Positions 21,787 through 31,050 of a DNA stretch of 64,000 nt are shown here, piece after piece. Origin of the DNA: Hawksworthiomyces lignivorus. Taxonomy: Eukaryota > Ascomycota > Sordariomycetes > Ophiostomatales > Ophiostomataceae. The notes under the pieces are model-generated. The model did no database searches. It saw only the letters and a list, made by a program, of their open reading frames with translations, and was not told the origin of the DNA. The first letter of the stretch is position 1. Every line of letters begins with the position of its first letter. Location of the stretch: assembly GCA_002917075.1 (NCBI GenBank), contig NTMA01000081.1, forward strand, positions 124,001 to 188,000. Direction: 5' to 3'. The translations under genes were made by a program, and so were the position numbers.

Positions 21787-22679
21787 CTAGTCACTCCGCA
21801 GCATGCTCTCCACAAGGTCCCCCAGCGGACCCCAGAAGTCCTTCCCGCTGGCCAGGTTGTGCTCGTCGATGAACAGCACGTACTGCTTGAAGCTCGTGTT
21901 CAGGTGCGGCTCCAGGCCCAGCTCGCGGATCACAGGGTAGTGGTGGCAGTAGATGTGCGCGTACACGCGGTACATGCGCTTGAAGATCTGCTTCATGAGC
22001 GCGGGGAAGTTCTTGGGGAACGGCACGCCGATGCGGCTAGGCAGCACCGCCTCGTTGTCGATGTTGCCCTGCACCCACGCCATCAGCTGCTCGATGTAGG
22101 CCGGCGCCGGCATCTTGGTGGGCTTCTTGTAGTTCTCGTTATCCTGCCAGAGGTATTCGAATCTAAGGAGGCGGAAGAGTAGGTCCTTCGTCAGCAGAGG
22201 CACAACCAACAGCACAGTCCATCATCATGTTTGTCTATGGAAACACCCACTCATCGGTTGCCTTCATCTCGGGGCACGACTGCGGCGAGCAGAACTCGGT
22301 AATCGCTCCATACAACAGGTTGATCTGGTTGTAGAAATCGACCACTGCAGAAGACAAGGATTAGCAATCGTCACATGTAGCTTGTAGATGGCAGAACAAG
22401 CCACACAACACGTACTGTTCACCGCCAGCCACTCGTTCTCATCCTCGCCCTCCGGCAGCTTGACCACCTTGCGCAGGCTGCCGCCGCCCAGCGTCGCCTC
22501 CGCATACTGCCTAAGCTGGTAGCTGGTGCTGCCGCCCTTGCCCGACGCCCGCGGCCGGAACTGGTTGCGCGTGCGCTGGTTTCTAGAGATAGGTTAAAAC
22601 GATTGACACAAACAGCTATCACAGGGGGAATCCATAAATTACGCCGTTTTTCTTACACTGTCGTCAATAGGCCCGACAT
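21787..22679 (-). CDS. mob1: MOB kinase activator (Mob1 type)
   Basis: Four exons, from 22679: 22679-22657 (23 nt), 22582-22416, 22344-22251 and 22162-21787 (219 aa). The short first exon gives MSGLLTT. The Mob/phocein fold is complete: [61 protein letters not shown] and [20 protein letters not shown]. Cys of TEFC and QSCPEM and the two His of AHIYCHHY form the zinc site. Mob1 activates NDR/LATS (Dbf2-like) kinases in mitotic exit and septation. All junction phases agree and the length is that of the family. Confidence 0.95.
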
Positions 22680-24219
22680 TGTGATTGAATACAAGTCGTC
22701 TCTGCAAGGTCGCAGGTGGGCTTTGGGTCGGATCTCTTGTCTTCAATTGTCTGCAGCGGCTGGGATGGCAAGTATCTTTGCTGAAAAGCACACAACAAAG
22801 ACGGCCCAGTTGATCTTCACGACACAACGGCGACAATCAGGCTAGTTGGATTTCGGAGTAGAGGAAGACTGTTGCAGCTGAAGCTGAGTTGTTGGGCGGT
22901 GAGGTGGGCCTGGCAGAGTAGTCGCCCCTCTGTCGCAGTCAATAAACTACTACGGTAGAATGTTGGGGACGCTGGCATGTTTACGTCGTTGCCGTTTTGG
23001 GGCGGTTGCCGGGACTGCGACAAGTGGGGGCGTTGTGGCTCAAGTGTGGCGTCCTATTCAGCACCTAGCTTCAAGGGATATATTTACTGTACTAACAAAA
23101 AAGCACCATACGGAGTGCCAGGGGCTGACTACCTATTAAAGAGTTATATTGATGGTTATGGGTTACCTTGTTTGTAAAAAAATATTATATTAATACATTT
23201 TAGTTTTTTTTCTCTGCTACATCTATAGACTGTGGCTTCGTAGGGCTTTATATAGTTCCTCAACCTCGTATAACTATACCACTATGCCTATGCTGTCACA
23301 TTTGACACTCCCTAGCCGTTCAGGGGATTGTTTTGTCTTTGATGAGATAATTGTTAAAAAGTATGGTGAATTAGGTGAAGAAGCACAGCAAAATGGAGAT
23401 AGCTTTTAGCAGAGGCTATCCCATAGGTAAGACTACAAGACTGAACCCTTAGAGATCAGGAATTTAGATTAAGTACCAGCAGGGCTCGGGCGCTTTTTAT
23501 GACAGTATCGATGGGACTCGCGGCCATTGCTCGTGATCCTTGCACTTGCCATTTACGTGCTCCTGTAGCTGCCCTGCTACTCCCGTGGCTGCATGGACTG
23601 AGTGGCTGTTCCGTAACAATGATGTTGAAAGTTGTTGTCTGGAGCCGTAGGACGAAAACACATCATAGACTTACATTTAACTCCGTATAAATTAGCCTTT
23701 CATGCTCTATTTCGAGAAGGATTCATTCCTTTCTAGTGCTGACGTAAAGGCTGCTCTCTGGTCAGACTGTATCAGAGGCTATGCCGTTCCTCTGGAGTCA
23801 ACAAAATGCGACAAAAGCTTAATCTGCCGTCCTATGGTGAACAAGATCTTCAATAGGTTTGTCGCATTTACTCCGTTGTTTTTATTTGACGGTCGGTGAA
23901 GATAGCAGTCATGGTATGCAGCGGAGAATGTAAGGAATATGATCAGCAGCAAAATGATTCCACCCAAGCGTGGCCACTACAGGCGTCATCCGTTTTGCTG
24001 CTTCCATTCGAAAGTCTCTGGAGCGGTTTCGGGACCAGATCATCAGCGGAGCCGGGCACAAAATGCGGCGAGCAAGCATAGACTTCTCTAGACTCGGTCT
24101 TGCTGTGGCTTCACGTGGAGCACACCCTGAAAGGCAATCTTCGCTTTCTCCCAGTCTCACCCTCTATTTGAGTGAACAAGCCTTCTTAAACAATCAAACA
24201 ATCGTTACACGACAGCTTC
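22680..24219. other. Boundary region, partly AT-rich, no intact gene
   Basis: Separates the housekeeping block from the NLR island. 23040-23720 is AT-rich with short broken frames and TACGGAGT-type motifs (23109-23116, reverse form at 23679-23687); it may be decayed repeat DNA, but no transposon protein or terminal repeat was recognised. 24180-24219 contains vestigial ankyrin codons beyond the NLR stop. Confidence 0.45.
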
Positions 24220-27200
24220 TTACTGTTCAGCCCACGACAATGGCGTTCCGCCACGCTCATCTTTCGTTTCGATTTCAGCACCAGACTCGAGTAACCGTTG
24301 TATCACAGCCTCATACTTGTTTATCGCAGCATCGTCCTCGTCCATCATAACGTCGTCCTTACACATCATAGCATACGACAACGGTGTTCGGCCATAATTA
24401 TCCTTAGCTTCGACGTCGGCGCCCGCGTCAAGCAACTGTTGCACCACAGTCTCGCACCCTCCCTCCACGGCCCAGAACAATGGCGTCCGGCCAAACTCAT
24501 CCTTCGTTTCGACTTCAGCACCAGCCTCGAGTAACCGTTGTATCACAGCCTTGTACTTGTTTATCGAAAAATCGCCCCCGTTCATCTCAACTCCGTACCT
24601 GACCATCATAGCCCACGACAACGGTGTTCGGCCTTCATTGTCTTTCGTTTCGACGTCGGCGCCTGCGTCGAGTAACCGTTGCACCACGGCCTCGTGCCCT
24701 TCTTCGTACCCTCCTTCGTGCCCTCCTTCCGCGGCTAAAGACAACGGTGTTCGGCCATAATTATCCTTCGTTTCGACGTCGGCGCCCGTCTCGAGCAATT
24801 GTCGCACCACGACATCATGCCCTTCCACCGCGGCTAACGACAACGGTGTTCGATCTTCATTATCTTTCGTTTCGACGTCGGCGCCCGTCTCGAGCAATTG
24901 TCGCACCACGACATCATGCCCTTCCACCGCGGCTAACGACAACGGTGTTCGATCTTCATTATCTTTCGTTTCGACGTCGGCGCCCGTCTCGAGCAATTGT
25001 CGCACCACGACATCATGCCCTTCCACCGCGGCTAACGACAACGGTGTTCGATCTTCATTATCTTTCGTTTCGACATCAGCGCCTGCCTCGAGCAACCGTT
25101 GCACCACGACCTCGTACCCTCCCTCCGCGGCAAACGACAATGACGTTCGGTCGTAATCATCCTCCGCTTCGACGTCGGCACCCGCCTCGAGCAACCGTTG
25201 AACCATGGCATCGTAGCCTCCCTCCGCGGCTAACAACAGTGGCGTTAGACCGAATTTATTTTCCTTCGTTTTGACGTCGGCGCCTGCATCGACCAACCGT
25301 TGCACCACGGCTTCGTGTCCTTGTTCCGTGGCCCACCACAACGGTGTTCTTGCGTTACCATCTTTTGCTTCGACGTTGGCGCCCTCTTCAAGTAATTGTT
25401 GCACTATTACCTCGTGGCCAAAATACGACGTTATTGTAAGGTTTGTAAAGTTGCTGGGAACGGGACTATGTATACTGTTCCAGTAAACTTCGGACCATGC
25501 CGAATAGCTCTTAGATTTCGGATCACAGATTCCCAAAACGACATTGAATAAGTCAACATTACGCCTGACACAGGCCTTTTGGACGTGAGCGCCCCAATTT
25601 GTGGCTGTATAATCTAAGAATGCGTAGCTGTCCGTTAAACGATCGGTTCTCCCGATGTCGAAATTGAAAAAATTAAGATATGCTACACAGACCTCTGCAA
25701 GAACGGTGTGCGCATCACAGGTACTAATAGAGCGATGCCAGCGTAGCTCTGACAGAGTAGGTGGAGGCAGTGACAGTGACATATCCGCGAGGAGAAATTC
25801 TCGAGCAGTTTGATGAAGAAAGTAAACCTTGCCATGGTATAATGACACAAACAGTCCACACCAAGATCGGAGGCTTAATCTGAAGTTTTCCTCTTGTTCA
25901 AGGTCGAGGTCGTCCATAGACTGTGATGTGATGTCGACATTGACAGCAAAATTCATCTCAGCTAGCGTCAGTGGCCGACTTGCCGCTAATATTATACTCA
26001 AGACTTTTCGAACCATGCCGTCGTCTTTGGACCTGTCAAGTATTCTCTCGTATGCCTGGTTTACACTTTTTGGGAGTGATGTAATGGGTGACTCAATGCC
26101 CCTCTTGGTCTTCTTGAAGTTTTGCGATTGTAAGTAATCGAACACAAGGTACACCCAAAGATATGTGCGGTGGGCAATTTTTGTTAGTTGTTGATAAAGA
26201 TGGTCTGCGATATCTTTTGATAGTCGTTTTTGCTTCGCCAGATGTTTAACACGTTCGCCAATCGTACAATTCACTTCTTGGCTAATAGTTTCCGACTCGT
26301 CTTCTCCTGGAATTCGAATAAAAGGGAAAACGTCAGCTAGTTTATAGAACTCAGATGTAACTTGTTCGTAGGGTCGGCAAGTCAGGAGAAACTTAACCTT
26401 GCCCAGCCGCCATGACGTTTGGAAAAGACGCTCTAACGTTCGGATTAAGTTCCGAAGGCCCGGTTCGTTGCATTCGTCTAATGCATCCAAGACGATGATC
26501 ACGGGGCCTGTTAGTGGATCTTTCCAAGCATTTTCCAGAATGTCCCATAACGTTGCCGTAAGATGAATTAGACTTGACCCATTTTTAGAATATTCTCGCA
26601 TGGCATAGCGAATCAAAGAAGGATGGCGGGCAAACAACTGGTGCAGCAGTGCACAAAGGGCTTGATTGATCGTGTTTTGGTCTTGGTCTTTGAAGAAAAA
26701 GTAACATATTGTTGTTGATCGTGGCAGCACATCATCGATTAAGTACTTGACCAAGACGGATTTTCCGCATCCAGGGTCCGCCGAGACGAGCAGTGGCCCT
26801 GACTCCATTTCCAGCCACTTTTGGAAGTGCTCGTGTCTTAGGAACCACTGGCATGTGCCGGGTACTCGATCATCCACCCGATCCTTATACCACTCGTAAG
26901 ATGCGCCGTTCTCGCCTGTTATAAGACGAAATAATTGGTGACATTGTTCTTCTTTATCAGACAGCTTCTGCTTGGCCACGTCCTTTAAGGCCTGGAGTTG
27001 TTCTTTCGCCAAGTCTCGGTGCTCTCCTATAACTTGTAGATGCTCTTTGTCCAAGGATAACAACTGGTGTGGAATATTCTCTAACTTTGTGCTTAACCAA
27101 TGTCTGAGATCGTCTATGGAATAATATTTGTCGGCGGCAGTCTCAGGTGTCTTCGGAGGATCTTGGAAGTGACCGCCGATGCTTATCAAGTCTCTGAAGC

Positions 27201-28065
27201 ATCTCTCTCCGCTTACCACCACATCCTGTACCACTTTAGCTTCAGACACTTTGGCTGCTGGTAATCCATCTTTACTGTCTCCTACTCTCTCTTCCTTACA
27301 TGTGGACTCTAATTTATCCTTCATGTACACCACACAAAGTCCATAGCAAAGAGATAAACCGTGGGACAAATCTATCACCATCTCATCCTCGCGAGTAAGA
27401 GGTCCAGCGTGAAGCTTGTATAACAAGTCATGCGCAAACTTGTTGTACATGGACTCTGCGAGGGTCGTGAGTTGTATTTCAAACATCACATTGCAATACT
27501 GAGAAGTGTCTGCACAGTCTTCGCTTTGCAGGCTTACACGACAATTGTGAGTCTGGTAGGCACCAAACCACGTCTTCCAAAGCTTTCCCACTTTGCGGTG
27601 AGCAGAAAAAACGCTTGGTTCCTTCTCTTGATGAAATCTCTTCAGAATGAAGTCAAGGGCGTTCTCGAAATCGCATGGATAGTCCAGCACAATTCTAAGC
27701 CCAACGAGGTCGTGTATTTCGTTGAATACGGCATCGAAACTCTGAAATTGTTTTTGTCCTTGCTTCTCGCGTCGGCCTAGTGAATTTTCTATAGATTCCG
27801 CCGTCTTAGTTCTGCCTTCGACGCAGCAGCTAATCGCCCTCTGCCTGAGACTGGATTGACATAACTTCATCAGACTTTCCCTCATCTTATCGTATTCAAC
27901 CGACAGCTGGGGCCAGATTTTGTTGAAGAAAGCGCGCTTGAGACTCTCGGGGTCTTCGCTCTGGCTAGCAGTCTCGCGAATCATGCGATCGATTTTTGTC
28001 CGTAGTGGTATATTCTCAATATCACCCTCTCCTGGTTGGACGCGAGCAGGCGACTGGGAACCCAT
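24220..28065 (-). CDS. NLR-like STAND protein: RelA/SpoT-like domain - NACHT - ankyrin repeats
   Basis: Single-exon frame of 1,281 aa. Residues about 55-245 resemble a RelA/SpoT nucleotidyltransferase. Visible hallmarks are R85-T-K (RTKTAESIENSL), EIHDLVGLRIVLDYP (D119, R124), AYQTHNCRVSL (Y170, H173), FEIQLTTL (E196, Q198) and HDLLYK (H212). These match the positions needed for (p)ppGpp-type pyrophosphate transfer. A helical linker leads to a NACHT NTPase with Walker A SADPGCGKS (428-436) and Walker B IIVLDALDE (523-531). A winged-helix/HQTAREFL region follows, then about ten ankyrin repeats from residue 870 to the end. Fungal NLRs act in non-self recognition, with the repeats sensing and the N-terminus executing; here the executor would be a nucleotide-modifying enzyme, which is inference. 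The gene is less GC-rich than the housekeeping genes. The stop falls inside an ankyrin repeat. Confidence 0.88.
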   Translation of the reverse strand: MGSQSPARVQPGEGDIENIPLRTKIDRMIRETASQSEDPESLKRAFFNKIWPQLSVEYDKMRESLMKLCQSSLRQRAISCCVEGRTKTAESIENSLGRREKQGQKQFQSFDAVFNEIHDLVGLRIVLDYPCDFENALDFILKRFHQEKEPSVFSAHRKVGKLWKTWFGAYQTHNCRVSLQSEDCADTSQYCNVMFEIQLTTLAESMYNKFAHDLLYKLHAGPLTREDEMVIDLSHGLSLCYGLCVVYMKDKLESTCKEERVGDSKDGLPAAKVSEAKVVQDVVVSGERCFRDLISIGGHFQDPPKTPETAADKYYSIDDLRHWLSTKLENIPHQLLSLDKEHLQVIGEHRDLAKEQLQALKDVAKQKLSDKEEQCHQLFRLITGENGASYEWYKDRVDDRVPGTCQWFLRHEHFQKWLEMESGPLLVSADPGCGKSVLVKYLIDDVLPRSTTICYFFFKDQDQNTINQALCALLHQLFARHPSLIRYAMREYSKNGSSLIHLTATLWDILENAWKDPLTGPVIIVLDALDECNEPGLRNLIRTLERLFQTSWRLGKVKFLLTCRPYEQVTSEFYKLADVFPFIRIPGEDESETISQEVNCTIGERVKHLAKQKRLSKDIADHLYQQLTKIAHRTYLWVYLVFDYLQSQNFKKTKRGIESPITSLPKSVNQAYERILDRSKDDGMVRKVLSIILAASRPLTLAEMNFAVNVDITSQSMDDLDLEQEENFRLSLRSWCGLFVSLYHGKVYFLHQTAREFLLADMSLSLPPPTLSELRWHRSISTCDAHTVLAEVCVAYLNFFNFDIGRTDRLTDSYAFLDYTATNWGAHVQKACVRRNVDLFNVVLGICDPKSKSYSAWSEVYWNSIHSPVPSNFTNLTITSYFGHEVIVQQLLEEGANVEAKDGNARTPLWWATEQGHEAVVQRLVDAGADVKTKENKFGLTPLLLAAEGGYDAMVQRLLEAGADVEAEDDYDRTSLSFAAEGGYEVVVQRLLEAGADVETKDNEDRTPLSLAAVEGHDVVVRQLLETGADVETKDNEDRTPLSLAAVEGHDVVVRQLLETGADVETKDNEDRTPLSLAAVEGHDVVVRQLLETGADVETKDNYGRTPLSLAAEGGHEGGYEEGHEAVVQRLLDAGADVETKDNEGRTPLSWAMMVRYGVEMNGGDFSINKYKAVIQRLLEAGAEVETKDEFGRTPLFWAVEGGCETVVQQLLDAGADVEAKDNYGRTPLSYAMMCKDDVMMDEDDAAINKYEAVIQRLLESGAEIETKDERGGTPLSWAEQ
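24775..25071 (-). repeat. Three identical 99-bp ankyrin-coding units
   Basis: Units begin at 24775, 24874 and 24973; by eye they are identical over all 99 bases. Each encodes one 33-residue ankyrin repeat (ETKDNEDRTPLSLAAVEGHD core). Flanking repeats in the same array differ at many bases, so these copies are recent duplications or were homogenised. Confidence 0.9.
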
Positions 28066-29015
28066 CGCGAAGGTATATAGCTGATGCCGTGTTCTACCAA
28101 AAAAGGCTATTTAAGTTACTAAACCACGACGGTGAGGAAGCTCAAATAGCTGCTCGTACAGATCGACTAAATGACAGGAAGTCAGACAGCATAGCAGAGC
28201 AGAGGCTAGGCACAGAAGGAACGCCTTCCTTGTTTCACAGGTCATGCCCTCGAAGGATAAGGATCGTGAAAATTGGGCATCAAAAACCAGGCTGAACTCG
28301 AGGCGGAGAGCGGGGTCGCTCCATGTTGGTATTTCTGTGCCACATTCCCTATCCCGCACGGGGTACCGATGTCATGATGTCTTATTAGTGGCTATGCAAT
28401 GTCGACCGCTTCTGAAGGCCAACTCATGTTCTGGTGGGGGAATGATGGAGGAATCAAACAATCTGACCCAATCGCCTTGACCTGTCTAATAAGGCCTGAC
28501 CACACTAGAAATATTAAAAAAGGAGACAGAAGATTCCTTACGCAAGGCTGTGTAATCCCCTCGTACACATAAAGATAGCTATTGAAGAGTTTCAAGGTAG
28601 CGGACCCACCATTTTCCCAGCGGCAGAAAGGTGCAACACCTCGCTGGCTCCACGAATAATTTGTTAGTTGATGCCAGTTTTCTGAGCTTGCACGCGCTGT
28701 ATCCGTGGAGGCAAGGCATCTTGCATGGGGTTGTCTTGTAAGTTCGCATGCGAACCAAACCCCCACACCCCTCCCCCCCCCCAAAAATAGAATAAGAAGA
28801 AAAGAAGAAATCAGAATCAGAATCTGCCTTGTTGAGGCTTGATGCTTAGGTAGGGCATCAATAACGAAACATGAATTGTTCTTGACAGAGCCGCATCTTA
28901 AAGTTGAGGGGTATTTCCCATATAAACGCCAACTTTGTAGCAAAGCGTAGGCCGATTTTCGATATTTTATACACTCTACTTTATCTCGAAGATACTTGGA
29001 GGTGCTCCTAAGGTT
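28066..29015. other. Divergent intergenic region between NLR and CorA-like genes
   Basis: 0.95 kb separates the two start codons. It contains a C-rich run (28762-28785) followed by A-rich sequence. No credible ORF. It must hold both promoters if both genes are transcribed. Confidence 0.55.
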
Positions 29016-30539
29016 ATGGAGTTTGCAAATCAATCGTATAAAGACTTTATCGAGTTTCGAAGACAAACGAACCCTTGCATAGCTGGTTTAGTCGACCATT
29101 TGAAATGTGAAACTAGCAATGCAAGCACTGTGATTATGCTAGATTACTGTCATGGTAACGGGTCGCCACAGAATCCTGTTACATTAACTGGAGCTGACCT
29201 AGCTCAGTTGCTTAATCCTCCAACAGATTGTGGGCGAGTTATATTCGTGGAGAATATCACACCTCACTTGATCAATCTTCTCGGCGAGAAACTTGATGTG
29301 GACCCTATCTTCTTTGCGGACCATGTTGTCACTAACTTTCACGACATCGAAAATGCACCATCTCCCCCGTCTCTTGCGTTGTTTCCATCTCAGATCTCCG
29401 AACGGGGCTATCTCCACATCCACTACCAGCAGGTAATGGATTTGGGAAGCGCAGACGCGTTCAAGGGCTCTTCCTATGCTCTTAGAACAGATTCGAACGT
29501 TCCCCGCAATGCTAGACGCTTACCTCCTCTGTCGGGGCGACAGCTTGCTCTCGTTCGAGTGTGCTGCTCTATTCTAGTAAGAAAATTCCAAAGTTTTTGG
29601 ATCTGTATGTCCCCTCAAGATCCGCAACACATGTCGACTACGTCTCTTACATCAACAGGTCTCGTCCTCGTAGACCCGCCCATCCAGAGGCTTGTTGGCA
29701 TGCGAAAGTCAGGAGTCCCGGAGTTGTACTCAGCCAAACCCTTGCAAGGAGGGTTCGAAGATTTCACGCAACCGACGTCTTTCGTGTCCTTTACGTCTGG
29801 CGAAGAAGATCGCTCCTGGGATAAAAGCTCAATGCTCAGCAGCTTGCTCAATTACTTTCGCAACCCACCTCCTGGATTTACTACTACCCAACCAAGCATC
29901 TTAAGTCTTGGCTACTACCCAATGCGAATTATGCTAGCCGAGTGGATCCTTTACACGCACGTCATGAGTCGCTACGTTAAATACTACGAATACTCTTTGC
30001 ACGACATCCAGAGTCGACTACATGACAGCGATATTGTGGACCTCCAACGCTGGCGGCGTCGGACGGCACAGAGCCAACACAAGCTGAGACTTCTTACCGA
30101 GTTCATTGGCTACTGGCTCGAGCAAGAGGCAAACAAGCAACTGTGGAGTATAATGCTGAAGGACATAAGCTACATAGTCTCACATCTAGAATATTATGGC
30201 CACTCGCTCGAGCAGATGATCCCTGTGGCCACATCGATGGTGCAGCTACTCGACTCACAGCGTTCGGTGCACGAGGCTGCCAATGTCAGCCAACTAACTT
30301 ACATCGCGCTAGTCTTCGTGCCGTTGTCTTGGGTTGCCACCCTATTCAGCATGTCCGACAATTATTCTCCGGGGCACGAGCAGTTTTGGGTTTACGTCGT
30401 CACCGCACTACCAGTGCTGCTTCTGGTCTTGCTGCTGTCGGTCGCCCGATGGGATCAGCTAAGGGGAAGGTGGGAAATAATTTGGGAATCATTGAACCTG
30501 CAAGCGGAGAGGAAGAAGGTAGAGGATGGGTTGCCATAA
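29016..30539 (+). CDS. CorA-like two-transmembrane protein
   Basis: Intronless frame of 507 aa. The N-terminal 290 residues have the layout of fungal CorA-like accessory proteins (YALRTDSNVPRNARRLPPLS, STGLVLVDPPIQ). A long helical region (about 320-425, EANKQLWSIMLKDISYIVSH and VHEAANVSQLTYIALVFVPL) leads to two C-terminal hydrophobic segments, about 427-446 and 457-479. In true CorA Mg2+ channels a Gly-Met-Asn motif ends TM1; here the position reads FSMSDN, so Mg2+ transport is doubtful. Such proteins are numerous and strain-variable in Pezizomycotina. It is divergent from the RelA/SpoT NLR and next to a HET relic, which suggests a membrane-acting partner; that is inference only. Confidence 0.75.
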   Translation: MEFANQSYKDFIEFRRQTNPCIAGLVDHLKCETSNASTVIMLDYCHGNGSPQNPVTLTGADLAQLLNPPTDCGRVIFVENITPHLINLLGEKLDVDPIFFADHVVTNFHDIENAPSPPSLALFPSQISERGYLHIHYQQVMDLGSADAFKGSSYALRTDSNVPRNARRLPPLSGRQLALVRVCCSILVRKFQSFWICMSPQDPQHMSTTSLTSTGLVLVDPPIQRLVGMRKSGVPELYSAKPLQGGFEDFTQPTSFVSFTSGEEDRSWDKSSMLSSLLNYFRNPPPGFTTTQPSILSLGYYPMRIMLAEWILYTHVMSRYVKYYEYSLHDIQSRLHDSDIVDLQRWRRRTAQSQHKLRLLTEFIGYWLEQEANKQLWSIMLKDISYIVSHLEYYGHSLEQMIPVATSMVQLLDSQRSVHEAANVSQLTYIALVFVPLSWVATLFSMSDNYSPGHEQFWVYVVTALPVLLLVLLLSVARWDQLRGRWEIIWESLNLQAERKKVEDGLP

Positions 30540-31050
30540 CTGAAATGCCCTATCCTCTTGGTTGGATTCTCTTCCTCGTCTGGCGTCATCTTGGAGAATA
30601 TCGCTCCGCTGTTTCTTTCCCTAATCTACATGTCGCTTGTTAGAGAGACAAAGTCTTAAATTTTAGCTGTACTACCACCTCAACGGTTGGATCGTCACAT
30701 GCTCTTTTTCGCCATATACAGTAAAGTTTAGAATCATACATCTTCGTCTTTAACTTTTATATGCGGTCGCTAAAAGGGCTGCGAGGGCGGGGCCAATCAG
30801 CAGCGAGCCTGCTGTCCTACATTTCCTGATTGAGACAGCCGCCTTCTCTAGCGGCCCGCAACAGCATGTTCAAACTTACGCTAGCTATGTACGTTACTCC
30901 ATACTTCGTTATTCTTCACAATAAAGAAGCGCCTTATTTTGTATCTCTATAACTAGAAAAAAACTATAGCTGTGTGCGAAACCAGTGTACCTAATTGACC
31001 ATATCTTGTCCTGACTGGAACGTAGCACAAGTCAGTATCAATAGTTTGTT
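30540..31050. other. Intergenic region, AT-rich
   Basis: 3' region of the CorA-like gene and 5' region of the HET locus. No coding region. Codons overlapping the CorA-like end in another frame were ignored. Confidence 0.5.

Noticed and set aside
24775..25071. CRISPR-like array
   Set aside because: Units are contiguous with no spacers and encode ankyrin repeats in a eukaryotic gene.
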